22,325 nucleotides of DNA from CALKZN01 sp964633815 (GCA_964633815.1 CAZWHW010000029.1:1-22325); one strand, 5' to 3'. Shown: positions 1 to 7,816, numbered from the stretch's first letter. The notes: generated by a model not told the origin, from the sequence alone. Made by a program: numbers and translations.

Positions 1-23
1 CAATAAATTTTATATGGAATCAA

Positions 24-41
24 AAAGGGTCAGAGCCCTTT
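24..41. repeat. REP-like palindrome (AAAGGG-N6-CCCTTT)
   Basis: A 6-bp perfect inverted repeat, AAAGGG at 24-29 and CCCTTT at 36-41, encloses the loop TCAGAG. Short imperfect palindromes built on GGGTCAGAGCCC are, from general knowledge, common in gammaproteobacterial genomes near REP-associated (IS200-like, RAYT) transposase genes. No transposase is visible here, and the sequence to the left is outside the window. The element overlaps the possible TTG start (44) of the next gene, which favours the ATG at 89 as its start. Being REP-related is inference from one copy. Confidence 0.4.
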
Positions 42-88
42 AATTGCTTCTCAATGAAAGATTAGCGATATTGATTGACCACAACGAA

Positions 89-832
89 ATGAACAAAAAC
101 AAAAAAGAAACCCTTAAGTCATATACGGACTACAGCGGACACAAAGGAACGTGGGCTAAGATAGAACAATACAAAAAACTGTTAGATTTTTTAATCAATG
201 ATTGTAGAGATTTGATGGTGGAAGAGATTCGCAGAGGCGGGTCTATTCACGAAGATGATTTAACAGAAGATAGAATTGAAGAGGAACTTGAAGACCAACT
301 TGAAGACCTTGAATACAGGAAGCCTGAGGTGTCACCGTGTGACAATGAAGAGTTATCTAAGTTATATGCTTATGATCATGGACTCATCATTCCAGATGAG
401 CTTAAATCACTGTATGAAAAAATAGGATTTTTCAGCATAGGCGATGATCCTGCGGGGCTTTATATGTTTAATCCTAAAAGGGTTTTATTTGCAAAAGACT
501 TTAACACCTTTGTTCCGGATGCTGACTATTTCAATGGGTTTAAGGATTATATTGATGAGGATCGATGTGATTTTCTGAGTCAAAATTATTGTTTCATCGG
601 AACATCTCGTAGATTTTTGGAGCACTCATATATTCTATTTGAAAAATCCGGCCGTGGCTTCATCACTTTGTCTCTTGAAGAAGATGATTTATCCGAGACG
701 ATGGATAGAGATGTCGAGTTGTTATGTAATCCAGAAACGGCAACATTCTACTCATTGGATGAAGCTCTCGCGCAGGGCTTCTATGAGGCTACAGACGGGT
801 TATTACATGATATGGGCTTAATAAGGGATTAG
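89..832 (+). CDS. Hypothetical protein, possible SUKH (SMI1/KNR4-like) domain
   Basis: About 247 residues from the ATG at 89; a TTG at 44 would add 15 residues but lies on a palindrome and directly after an in-frame stop at 41-43. Neither start has a clear ribosome binding site. The protein is soluble and acidic, with no signal peptide or membrane segment. The N-terminal third is helical and charged (a Glu/Asp-rich stretch around EEELEDQLEDLE). The middle carries a segment (IIPDELKSLYEKIGFFSIGD, then GLYMFNPKRV) that resembles the start of SMI1/KNR4 (SUKH) folds, where a helix 'P.el..ly...G' precedes a strand-rich region. The C-terminal half (FIGTS, YILFEKSGRGFITLS, FYSLDEALAQGFYE) fits the remaining SUKH strands and final helix. 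Many SUKH proteins are immunity proteins to secreted toxins, but no toxin gene is seen here, so function is unknown. It sits beside a possible integration scar, suggesting accessory DNA. Confidence 0.6.
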   Translation: MNKNKKETLKSYTDYSGHKGTWAKIEQYKKLLDFLINDCRDLMVEEIRRGGSIHEDDLTEDRIEEELEDQLEDLEYRKPEVSPCDNEELSKLYAYDHGLIIPDELKSLYEKIGFFSIGDDPAGLYMFNPKRVLFAKDFNTFVPDADYFNGFKDYIDEDRCDFLSQNYCFIGTSRRFLEHSYILFEKSGRGFITLSLEEDDLSETMDRDVELLCNPETATFYSLDEALAQGFYEATDGLLHDMGLIRD

Positions 833-902
833 TAAATATGAGGATATAAAGCAATATCTTTTAGAAATTTAGTTACTATATTTAAACAGCTTAAAATAAC
901 TT

Positions 903-926
903 TTCGACCCTCGCAGCCTTCCACCA
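903..926 (+). other. tRNA 3'-end-like block (selC-type geometry), possible attachment-site scar
   Basis: Reading left to right: a T-loop-like TTCGACC (903-909), a 5-nt arm CTCGC (910-914), an 8-nt segment AGCCTTCC (915-922), a discriminator A (923) and an encoded CCA (924-926). With a normal 7-nt acceptor strand the CCA is out of register, but with the 8-nt acceptor strand of bacterial selenocysteine tRNA it fits exactly. The pairing 5' T-arm (GCGAG) and the rest of a tRNA are absent upstream, so this is not a working gene. A terminator follows about 50 nt downstream, as after a real tRNA. selC 3' ends are well-known integration sites for islands and phages. The interpretation as an att scar is inference and chance similarity is possible. 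Confidence 0.3.
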
Positions 927-976
927 AACCTTAGTTTTACAAGATTGAATAAAATCCGTAAAAGCTAGCAAATAAG

Positions 977-997
977 CCGCCATATGGTGGTTTTTTT
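977..997 (+). terminator. Rho-independent terminator
   Basis: CCGCC (977-981) pairs with GGTGG (986-990, one G-U pair) around a short AT loop that can also pair, and is followed by seven T residues (991-997). It would end transcription from the SUKH-like gene or from a former tRNA gene. It insulates the acyltransferase pair that starts at 1074. No other element was recognised in 833-1073 apart from the tRNA-end-like block. Confidence 0.75.
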
Positions 998-1073
998 GTG
1001 TTTAAATGCCAAGCTGGCTTAGTTTCATTGCAACAAAATGAAATATTGGCTTTAGTTACTATTCTGCATAAAT

Positions 1074-2540
1074 ATGGTTTTTTCTTCGGAAGTATTTTTA
1101 TTCTTATTTCTGCCCCTTGTTCTTATTGGTCATTGGGTGGCAGGTCGTGGCCTGCGAAACATTTTTTTATTGTTCGCTAGCTTATTTTTTTATGCATGGG
1201 GCGAAACACATTATGTAGTGACAATGTTGGTCATTATTATTCTGAATTATTTTTTTGGAATTTTATTAGATAGTTCTTTTTTGAATACAGTGAGCACTCA
1301 AAATGTTCGATTCAAACGCAAAGTTTCACTATTTATCATGTTGGCAATTAATCTATTGCCGCTGATTTATTACAAATATTCAGTTTTTTTAACTGAAAAT
1401 TTTTATCGCATTTTCAGTATTGAAAACAAAGATTTTGATCCTCATTCTGGACCACATTTACCTATTGGTATTTCTTTTTTCACGTTCCAAGCAATGTCCT
1501 ATGTCATTGATATCTATCGAAAAGAAAATGAAGCACAACGCTCAATTTTTTCTGTTGGGCTCTATATATCACTTTTTCCACAACTCATTGCCGGCCCTAT
1601 TGTTCGATATTCAACGGTCGCCCAACAATTAAAGCATCGAATTCAAACAATTGAACTGTTTTCTTCTGGTGTCGAGCGCTTTATTTATGGCTTGGGTAAA
1701 AAAGTTCTTATTGCTAATCCCTTGGGCTTCATGGCGGATTCGATTTTTTCATTGCCAAGTTCGGAACTCACTTTCATGACCGTTTGGCTTGGGATTATTT
1801 GCTATGCACTGCAAATTTATTTTGATTTCTCTGGTTATTCAGACATGGCGATTGGTTTGGGCAGAATGCTCGGCTTTCGTTTTCTAGAAAATTTTAATTA
1901 TCCCTACATTTCCACCTCAATCAGAGAATTTTGGCAACGCTGGCATATTTCATTATCCAGCTGGTTTCGGGACTATCTATATATCCCTCTTGGTGGCAAC
2001 CGAAATGGCGCATGGCGCACAATTCGGAATTTGTTCATCGTGTTTATCATTTGCGGCTTGTGGCATGGAGCAAGTTGGAATTTTGTGATTTGGGGTTTAC
2101 TGCATGGCAGCTTCCTTGCACTTGAACGCGGCCGCTTTGGGTCCATGCTAAGCAAACTGCCTATTGTCATCCAACACAGTTATGTCGTATTAGTTGTATT
2201 GATTGCGTGGGTGTTTTTCCGCGCAGAAAATCTTGAAATCAGCCTCAATTATTTAGCAACTATGTTCAGTTTCCCTGAAAATTTCACGATCAACGCTTTG
2301 GTTGCCATTCAACTCGAGACTGAGTTTTATTTCATCTTGTTTGTCGCAATAATAATTTCAGTGCCAATTTTCCAAAAACTACAAGAAAAGTCTACTCAGG
2401 TATTAGCAGAAAAAAATAATCTAGTTTTATCCATCAGCGCAAAAACTATCCATTTAATTAGTCTTGCCAGCATTTTCGCTTTCGCCTGCATGGAGATCGC
2501 TAATGGCTCATATAATCCTTTCATCTATTTCCGTTTTTAA
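1074..2540 (+). CDS. MBOAT family (AlgI-like) membrane O-acyltransferase
   Basis: A 488-residue polytopic inner-membrane protein of the membrane-bound O-acyltransferase family, closest in kind to AlgI/DltB. In this family the protein takes an acyl (usually acetyl) group from a cytoplasmic donor and passes it across the membrane towards a periplasmic acyltransferase that modifies an exported glycan. The start MVFSS.VFLFLFLP is the usual AlgI-type N-terminus, which fixes the ATG at 1074 although no Shine-Dalgarno is obvious. The family block REFWQRWHISLSSWFRD lies at about 284-300, followed by YIPLGGNR (303-310). The presumed catalytic His is H331 in GLWHGASWNF, with a second conserved His at 344. 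Length is normal for the family. The next gene starts 9 bp after the stop and encodes the expected periplasmic partner. The glycan substrate cannot be told: no polymer synthase is in the window. Confidence 0.9.
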   Translation: MVFSSEVFLFLFLPLVLIGHWVAGRGLRNIFLLFASLFFYAWGETHYVVTMLVIIILNYFFGILLDSSFLNTVSTQNVRFKRKVSLFIMLAINLLPLIYYKYSVFLTENFYRIFSIENKDFDPHSGPHLPIGISFFTFQAMSYVIDIYRKENEAQRSIFSVGLYISLFPQLIAGPIVRYSTVAQQLKHRIQTIELFSSGVERFIYGLGKKVLIANPLGFMADSIFSLPSSELTFMTVWLGIICYALQIYFDFSGYSDMAIGLGRMLGFRFLENFNYPYISTSIREFWQRWHISLSSWFRDYLYIPLGGNRNGAWRTIRNLFIVFIICGLWHGASWNFVIWGLLHGSFLALERGRFGSMLSKLPIVIQHSYVVLVVLIAWVFFRAENLEISLNYLATMFSFPENFTINALVAIQLETEFYFILFVAIIISVPIFQKLQEKSTQVLAEKNNLVLSISAKTIHLISLASIFAFACMEIANGSYNPFIYFRF

Positions 2541-2549
2541 GCAAACAAA

Positions 2550-3767
2550 ATGATCGAAAAATTCTATCAATACTTCATCAGTTTAGCTTTCATTATAGCG
2601 ATAGCTATACCTGCGGTGATTTGGTTTAGTAACGAGGGTGAAACTATTTCCAAACATGAAAATCGCGCACTAAAAACATTGCCTGAATTCAGCTTCAAAA
2701 AGAAAGCCTATAAAAAATATCCTAAAGAATTCGAGGCTTATTTTAAAGATCATTATGGTCTTCGGCATGAATTGGTTGATGCCAACAAGTCAATAAGACT
2801 CAAGCTATTCAATAAGTCCCCTATTTCTAGGCTTGTTCGCGGCTTAGACGGTTGGTTGTTTTTAAACCAGGCTGCCATGGTGGAAGATCATATTGGCAAA
2901 ATACCACTTTCCGAAGATGTTTTAACGCTCTGGCAACAACACTTAGTCGATAAAGAGCTATGGTTGCAAAACCTTGGTGCAAAATACTTGTTAGTGCCTG
3001 CTCCAAATAAAATGACTATATACCCGGAGTATTTACCAACTCGAATTCAACGTCATTCAGGAGTGACAATGCTTGATAAGTTGATGCTCAAATTAGACAC
3101 ACAAAATGAATTCAATGGTTATGTCAATCTCGAACCTTTGCTGAAAATACAAAAAAATACTAGGCTTGAAACTCTCAGAAAACTCACAAATCTAGATCAA
3201 ACTGAAAGCCTATATTTCAAAAAAGACACACACTGGACCAGCTTTGGCGCTTTTGTAAGCTATCAACATATCATGAATAAACTGAGCACCATGCTTCCTG
3301 GGTTAAGCCCTGCTTTAACATTTGATGATGTTTATCCTGAAAATATACTAAAAACAGGAGATTTGGCCCGAATGGCGAAAACCTCGACCAGAGAAATGCA
3401 CCATCACATCAAAATTAAGCAATCATGTGCAAAACCCTACCAAGAAGTCGCCACCTTCAAGCAAACACAAGCTTACAAACTACAGGCTAAAAAACTACCC
3501 ACAATCACAGGCTGTGACAGCAAGAATTTGCGGGCCGTTATAGTGAATGATTCTTTTGGCTCCTTTTTACAACCTTTTTTCGCAGAAAGTTTCCATCAGG
3601 TTATTTTCATGAGCTCTTATGACCTCATTGGTATGGAGAAATTTTTAAAAGAATTTAAACCGGATGTTTTTATAGACGTGAGAGCAGAACGAAATATCAA
3701 CCGACTTTTAGCCCCAAATCAAACATTAGACCAACGAGTCAATAAGCTCAGGAACGCAGCCCAATAA
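2550..3767 (+). CDS. AlgJ/AlgX-type SGNH O-acetyltransferase-like protein
   Basis: A 405-residue protein with one N-terminal membrane segment (about 8-27) and a large periplasmic domain. It belongs to the DHHW/AlgX-AlgJ branch of SGNH-fold proteins, which transfer acetyl groups onto glycans in the periplasm. Visible marks are ENRAL (37-41) and DGWLFL (100-105), both typical of AlgJ/AlgX N-termini, the catalytic DTHW at 226-229, and NDSFG at 333-337 with S335 the likely nucleophile. All catalytic motifs are present, so it should be active. It lies 9 bp downstream of the MBOAT gene and is surely co-transcribed with it. The following gene is convergent, with 62 bp between and no clear terminator. 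The pair may modify a capsule, exopolysaccharide or peptidoglycan; the sequence does not decide which. Confidence 0.85.
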   Translation: MIEKFYQYFISLAFIIAIAIPAVIWFSNEGETISKHENRALKTLPEFSFKKKAYKKYPKEFEAYFKDHYGLRHELVDANKSIRLKLFNKSPISRLVRGLDGWLFLNQAAMVEDHIGKIPLSEDVLTLWQQHLVDKELWLQNLGAKYLLVPAPNKMTIYPEYLPTRIQRHSGVTMLDKLMLKLDTQNEFNGYVNLEPLLKIQKNTRLETLRKLTNLDQTESLYFKKDTHWTSFGAFVSYQHIMNKLSTMLPGLSPALTFDDVYPENILKTGDLARMAKTSTREMHHHIKIKQSCAKPYQEVATFKQTQAYKLQAKKLPTITGCDSKNLRAVIVNDSFGSFLQPFFAESFHQVIFMSSYDLIGMEKFLKEFKPDVFIDVRAERNINRLLAPNQTLDQRVNKLRNAAQ

Positions 3768-3829
3768 GAATTAACTATTCTAAACCGCTATTTTATTTAT
3801 GTATTTTTAAAATTATGAATATTTTGGAA

Positions 3830-4721
3830 TCACTGATATTTTGAAATCAACGCGTTTTGAATTTGATAACTCGCACTGCCAATATCCGTTTCGGCTTTAT
3901 CAACCTCTAAATTACCTGAAACCCAAATTGGCTCATAGGAATCTTCATTTCGAATCGCATAATCAGGCGCTACTTTCACATAGAGTGTTTGGTTTGAAGG
4001 CGGCGGCGGCAAGTGGATACAAGCACCAAAATAAGGCACCAACAAAAATTCTGTAATCAAACCATCAACAAGTTCAATTGGCGCAATAAAACCCGGAATG
4101 CTAACTTTCTTATCAGCCAATTCAGGGTTTGCTGGCGCATTATTAAACTCCTCATTCATGACTTCATACAACGCTAGTGCTTGTTCACTGTTATGAGCCA
4201 ATGTTTCAATTTGAGGAGCATATTTTTCCAAAATACTATCCGCATCATAGCCAGGCGTAACCAAATCTTCCCAGGCTAGTTCCAAAAAACCATTATTTTC
4301 GAATTTCTTCGGCTGTGATGAAACTTTTTTTTCAGTCTCACGCTGCTCTTGCTCCTTTAAAAACAGCTCATATTCAGCAATCGTTTTGCCCAGTAATTCT
4401 TCGGTGGAATACTTCGGTTTATTTTCCGTTAAATATTCATTCAAATCTTGCGTTAAATATTCATTCAAATCTTGCGTNNNNNNNNNNNNNNNNNNNNNNN
4501 NNNNNNNNNNNNNNNNNNNNNNNNNNNNNNNNNNNNNNNNNNNNNNNNNNNNNNNNNNNNNNNNNNNNNNNNNNNNNCGTTAAATATTCATTCAAATCTT
4601 GCGTTAAATATTCATTCAAATCTTGCGTAGAATCAGAATCCGACAGATTGTTGGCATCATCACATCCAGACAACAATAACACGCTGCTGATTGCGAAAAT
4701 TGACAAAAAATTCTTTTTCAT
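3830..4721 (-). CDS. DUF3299 lipoprotein with octapeptide repeats, broken only by an assembly gap
   Basis: Last gene of the zinc operon; its start overlaps the permease stop by 4 bp (ATGA), with GGTGAG just upstream as ribosome binding site. The N-terminus is a lipoprotein signal with lipobox LLLSGC (C20 the lipidated Cys). A short acidic linker leads into tandem copies of the octapeptide QDLNEYLT: two copies before the gap and two after it. Then comes a charged helical stretch and a C-terminal domain matching DUF3299: LAWEDLV near its start, later a GFIAPIE strand, then FLLVPYFGACIHLPPPPSNQ, the family hallmark. Function of DUF3299 is not established; members often sit beside MacB/LolE-like ABC genes, as here. 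The 100-N placeholder shifts the frame and makes two false ORFs, but the repeats on both sides are in the same codon phase, so the gene is probably intact. True length is unknown. Confidence 0.85.
4427..4625 (-). repeat. 24-bp in-frame tandem repeat array encoding QDLNEYLT
   Basis: Four identical visible copies of a 24-bp unit: 4427-4450, 4451-4474, 4578-4601 and 4602-4625, plus a leftover 3 nt (4475-4477) that begins another. Each copy reads QDLNEYLT on the minus strand. The run of N lies inside the array, so the copy number is unknown; if the array is regular the missing length is 21 + 24k bp. Identity at the nucleotide level points to recent expansion or homogenisation. Because the unit is a multiple of three, copy-number change would lengthen or shorten the spacer without breaking the frame. 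Confidence 0.9.
4478..4577. other. Assembly gap (100 N)
   Basis: Exactly 100 undetermined bases, a usual placeholder for a gap of unknown size, placed inside a tandem repeat array. A repeat collapse in assembly explains it. The value 100 is not a multiple of three and should not be used to infer a frameshift. Confidence 0.98.
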
Positions 4722-5977
4722 AATCTCACCATCAAACCATCTTGCAATGAACGTTTATATGCAATTAATCCCGGAATCAAACTAAATAAACAACTCAACA
4801 TCAACACCAAACTTAATAATAGCCATTGTTGTCCATCCAAGCTAGTCAAGGATAAATTAAAACCATATAAATCTAACAACACAGGCTTTGCCATAGTCAA
4901 GATCATATAAACCAAACCTACAGCCATCAAGCAACCTATCAATGCAATCAAAAACGCCTCTAATACAAAGAGCAAAATAATCTGATAAGCATGCGCGCCA
5001 ATAGCTCTTAAAACTGCCATTTCGCGACGACGTTCATTTAATGTCGACAATAACATGGTCAACATACCTAATAGACCAGCAATCAGCACCAATGATGACA
5101 CCAACAACAGAATTGTTTCAAAATGCCCAAGAGTTCGCCACAGTCCTGACAAAGTTGTACCTGGAATGATTGCTAATAATGCTTCATGACCTGCATCGTT
5201 AACATCTCGCTGCACAGCAAAAGTTTGGATGCGTTTATTTAACCCCACCATCACTGCTGTCAAATTTTTTGGTTTCAAACCAAAATTCCTTGCTTGATCA
5301 GCGTTGATTTTTAAAAGCGACCTGGCACCATCACGCCAATCAATATGAATCGCCTCAATTGCCTCTAGAGAAACATGAACACTTCGATCAACTGGTGTGC
5401 CTGTCGCCTGTAAAATCCCAACAACTCGAAAAGGCTTGTCGTCATGAGCGGCGAAGTCAGTTGAAATAGTGCCATGCGAAAGAATGATTGTCTGACCAAG
5501 CTTATAATCAAGTTTTTTGGCCACTTCTGAGCCAATCACAGCATCATATAAATCGTCAAATGCTACGCCTTTGGCAAATGCCAAGTGTTGTTTATCTGCA
5601 TAGCGATAAAATTCAAAATAATCTTGCGATGTTCCCACCACTCGAAAGCCTTTATGGGAATCACCCAAAGACAGAGGAATTGTCCATTTCACTCGTTTAT
5701 CTGCTCTCAATCGTTCATAGCTATCATACGAAATATTATTGGTTGCATTGCCCATACGAAAAACACTATAGAGCAACAGATTAATCGGACCAGAACGAGC
5801 ACCAACGATCAAATCAGTCTGAGAAATAGTGTTCAAAAAACTACTCTTTGCTTGCTTGCGAGTCATATCCACACCAAGCAATAAAGTCATGCTGATAGCA
5901 ATTGATAAAATTGCTAGCAACAAACTCCCTCTTCTGCCCCAAGCACTTTTGCTGGCTAACAACAGCAAGGTGTTCAT
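4718..5977 (-). CDS. ABC transporter permease, FtsX/MacB-PCD type
   Basis: A 419-residue inner-membrane permease of the MacB/LolE/FtsX class: a first membrane segment at about 18-36, a periplasmic domain of roughly 230 residues (MacB_PCD type), then three C-terminal membrane segments with the FtsX core, including the cytoplasmic coupling loop LNERRREMAVLRAIGA. This class usually moves lipoproteins or peptides out of the inner membrane or transmits force rather than importing small solutes, so a role in zinc handling is indirect and is inferred from context. The ATG at 5977 overlaps the ATPase stop by 4 bp (ATGA), and the downstream lipoprotein start overlaps this stop in the same way, showing tight translational coupling. 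The related locus zrgABCDE of Vibrio cholerae is, as I recall, Zur-regulated; I do not assign a letter. Confidence 0.85.
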   Translation of the reverse strand: MNTLLLLASKSAWGRRGSLLLAILSIAISMTLLLGVDMTRKQAKSSFLNTISQTDLIVGARSGPINLLLYSVFRMGNATNNISYDSYERLRADKRVKWTIPLSLGDSHKGFRVVGTSQDYFEFYRYADKQHLAFAKGVAFDDLYDAVIGSEVAKKLDYKLGQTIILSHGTISTDFAAHDDKPFRVVGILQATGTPVDRSVHVSLEAIEAIHIDWRDGARSLLKINADQARNFGLKPKNLTAVMVGLNKRIQTFAVQRDVNDAGHEALLAIIPGTTLSGLWRTLGHFETILLLVSSLVLIAGLLGMLTMLLSTLNERRREMAVLRAIGAHAYQIILLFVLEAFLIALIGCLMAVGLVYMILTMAKPVLLDLYGFNLSLTSLDGQQWLLLSLVLMLSCLFSLIPGLIAYKRSLQDGLMVRL

Positions 5978-6663
5978 GTTTGACCTACTTGATTGATATC
6001 AACTAAATTTATTTGTTTCGGGAAATGTTTGCCAATCGCTGGATCATGACTAACGAAAATAATCGTGCTGCCATGCTTATCCGCTTCTTGAAACAATAGC
6101 TTGACGAAATTATCACGATTTTGCACATCCAGCGCTGAAGTGGGTTCATCCGCAATTAGTAATTCTGGCGAACCAATAACCGCTCGGCAAGCCGCAACGC
6201 GTTGTTGCTGGCCCGCACTTAATTCAGTGACATTTTGATTTAATATGGACTCTGACAAATCCAATGCATCAAGCAGTCGCAATATTTCAGCATGAATATC
6301 AGTGACTTTGGTCCCTCGGTGCTTAGAAAAACGGCATGGCAATTCAATATTCTCTTTTACCGATAAAAAAGGTAAAAGATTAAACTGTTGAAAAATAATA
6401 CCTAAGTGTCGCCCTCTGAATTGATCCCTGCCTTGACTGTTAAAAGCGTTTAAATCTTCTCCTAGCACCTTAAGATGCCCAGAAGAACAAAGATTGATAC
6501 CACACAACAGGTTTAACAGTGTTGTTTTTCCACTGCCACTGCTGCCTTGCAAAAAAGTGTGTTCAAGCAGCTCAATACGCAGTTGTTCAATAGCTAGCGT
6601 TTCATGCTCTTGTTTCGGCCAACGAAATTTCAGCCCCTCAATATCAACTAAGGGTTTTGACAT
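5974..6663 (-). CDS. ABC transporter ATP-binding protein (LolD/MacB-type)
   Basis: A 229-residue ATPase from the ATG at 6663; a TTG one codon upstream is possible but less likely. Visible in order: Walker A GSSGSGKTT (about 40-48), Q-loop IFQQFNLLP (90-98), signature LSAGQQQR (148-155), Walker B LLIADEPTSALD (168-179) and the switch His in FVSHD (about 203-207). The signature is LSAGQ rather than LSGGQ, a tolerated variant seen in some LolD-like proteins. The lengths and the QFNLLP segment fit the LolD/MacB/FtsE group, which matches the FtsX-type permease gene overlapping its 3' end. It begins 11 bp after the ZrgA-type gene. The pair should form an inner-membrane complex with ATP hydrolysis in the cytoplasm. 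Confidence 0.88.
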   Translation of the reverse strand: MSKPLVDIEGLKFRWPKQEHETLAIEQLRIELLEHTFLQGSSGSGKTTLLNLLCGINLCSSGHLKVLGEDLNAFNSQGRDQFRGRHLGIIFQQFNLLPFLSVKENIELPCRFSKHRGTKVTDIHAEILRLLDALDLSESILNQNVTELSAGQQQRVAACRAVIGSPELLIADEPTSALDVQNRDNFVKLLFQEADKHGSTIIFVSHDPAIGKHFPKQINLVDINQVGQT

Positions 6664-6674
6664 CAAAAAAATGT

Positions 6675-7301
6675 TTATTGAAATGTAACAACTGGTTTAA
6701 CACTGCTTAATTCAGCATCGCCTTGCTTCTCTTTTGACAACCACTGAACTCGAACTTCAGAAAAGTTAGAAAACTTCTTAAATAAGCCTGAAAAATTCAC
6801 TTGGCTAATTTCAGTCGAGTCACAAACTAAATGATATTCTAATGCATATTCTGAGTGTGTTTCTTCACTTTCTTTAGCATGTTTCTTGTGATCACCATGA
6901 TCGTGATGGCCATGATGATCATGTCCTTTATGCCCACCAAAAGGGCTCTCAACTTTGACATGCTCCACAGCACAGCTATTGTTTTCAACTGTGACAAGTT
7001 TATTTGGTTTAGCTAACACTTTTTCGACTTTATTTACGGTTTTCTTTTGGCTAGAGTTTTTTGGTTGATGCTCAAAACCAACCAAATTATACGCTGGAGA
7101 ATCCAACTCAATTTGAATTTCCTTGCCTATAACCGCTATATTCATTTTCGCCACACCATGCTCATGCGCAGAATGCTTAACCACTTTTTTGGTTTCATGA
7201 CCGTGATCATGATCGTGATGATCATGTTTTTTTTCTGCAGCGTTAGCAGCAACACAGCTGAATAACAAAGAGCTGCAAGCAAAAATAATTGTTTTTTTCA
7301 T
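6675..7301 (-). CDS. zrgA: DUF2796 (ZrgA-type) His-rich periplasmic zinc-linked protein
   Basis: A 208-residue exported protein: Lys-rich start, hydrophobic core and a likely signal-peptidase site near residues 20-22 (ANA|A). Two His-rich clusters occur at about 26-48 and 124-141, both consistent with binding zinc. Between them is the DUF2796 core HEHGVAKMNIAVIGKEIQIE followed by LDSPAYNLVGFEHQP. The C-terminal domain carries a paired Cys (C110, C160) that could form a disulphide. In Vibrio cholerae the DUF2796 protein ZrgA belongs to a Zur-controlled zinc-uptake locus (from memory). Here it lies 38 bp downstream of zur and directly before the ABC genes, so it is the presumed periplasmic zinc binder of this system. 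The symbol is by family and context, not by a database comparison. Confidence 0.8.
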   Translation of the reverse strand: MKKTIIFACSSLLFSCVAANAAEKKHDHHDHDHGHETKKVVKHSAHEHGVAKMNIAVIGKEIQIELDSPAYNLVGFEHQPKNSSQKKTVNKVEKVLAKPNKLVTVENNSCAVEHVKVESPFGGHKGHDHHGHHDHGDHKKHAKESEETHSEYALEYHLVCDSTEISQVNFSGLFKKFSNFSEVRVQWLSKEKQGDAELSSVKPVVTFQ

Positions 7302-7339
7302 AATAATTTCAACCTAATTAAAAGAGACTAGATAAACCT

Positions 7340-7795
7340 TCAAGAGTCTGATGCGCAATTAGCACATAAACCATGTAATTCTATCTGCGAGGATTTCAAC
7401 GTGAATTTAGTTTCTAAAATGCTTTGTTTAAGCGAATCAACGATATTCTGACCCAATACAATTTCCTCAATTGCTTGGCAATCATCACAAATCAGAAACT
7501 GTGCTTTCATATGTTCATTTTCACAATCAATATGTTCACACATGACAAATTGATTGACTGATTCAAGTTTATGTACAATCTTAACTTGAATAAGGAAATC
7601 TAGAATTCGATAAACCGACATTGGTGGAATCGATTCTGCGAAACGCTCTTTATATAAATCAACAATTTGATAAGCTGAAACTGATTTATTAACACGACAT
7701 AAAATCTCTAAAATTCTTGAACGTTTTTGTGTCAAAGTAATTCCTTGTTGTTCGAGTTTACTTTTAACGTTTGCCAAGATTTGAGAAGTTTTCAT
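7340..7795 (-). CDS. zur: Zur, zinc-responsive Fur-family repressor
   Basis: A 151-residue Fur-family regulator with a winged helix (recognition segment MSVYRILDFL, about 59-68) and a C-terminal dimerisation domain. Structural zinc site: C103-D-D-C106 and C144-A-N-C147. Candidate sensory-site ligands line up with those of E. coli Zur: H75, C86, H95 and E110 or E111. The segment VHKLESVNQFVMC is diagnostic of Zur rather than Fur or PerR, and the protein lacks the His-rich tail of Fur. The gene begins the zinc operon; its promoter overlaps an 18-bp near-palindrome (7817-7834) that also occurs before the outer-membrane-like gene, so autorepression is likely. No clear Shine-Dalgarno precedes the ATG at 7795. 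Confidence 0.9.
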   Translation of the reverse strand: MKTSQILANVKSKLEQQGITLTQKRSRILEILCRVNKSVSAYQIVDLYKERFAESIPPMSVYRILDFLIQVKIVHKLESVNQFVMCEHIDCENEHMKAQFLICDDCQAIEEIVLGQNIVDSLKQSILETKFTLKSSQIELHGLCANCASDS

Positions 7796-7816
7796 ACGAG
7801 CAAGTTGTATAAGTTA

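Noticed and set aside
998..1180. Small ORF overlapping the start of the MBOAT gene
   Set aside because: It is out of frame with a clear AlgI-type N-terminus, begins just after a terminator and shows no domain.
4427..4625. CRISPR-like direct repeats
   Set aside because: Units are contiguous with no spacers, 24 bp long, and lie in frame within a coding region.
4461..4721. Apparent frameshift or pseudogene splitting the DUF3299 lipoprotein
   Set aside because: Repeats on both sides of the N-run are in the same codon phase; only the arbitrary 100-N length breaks the frame.
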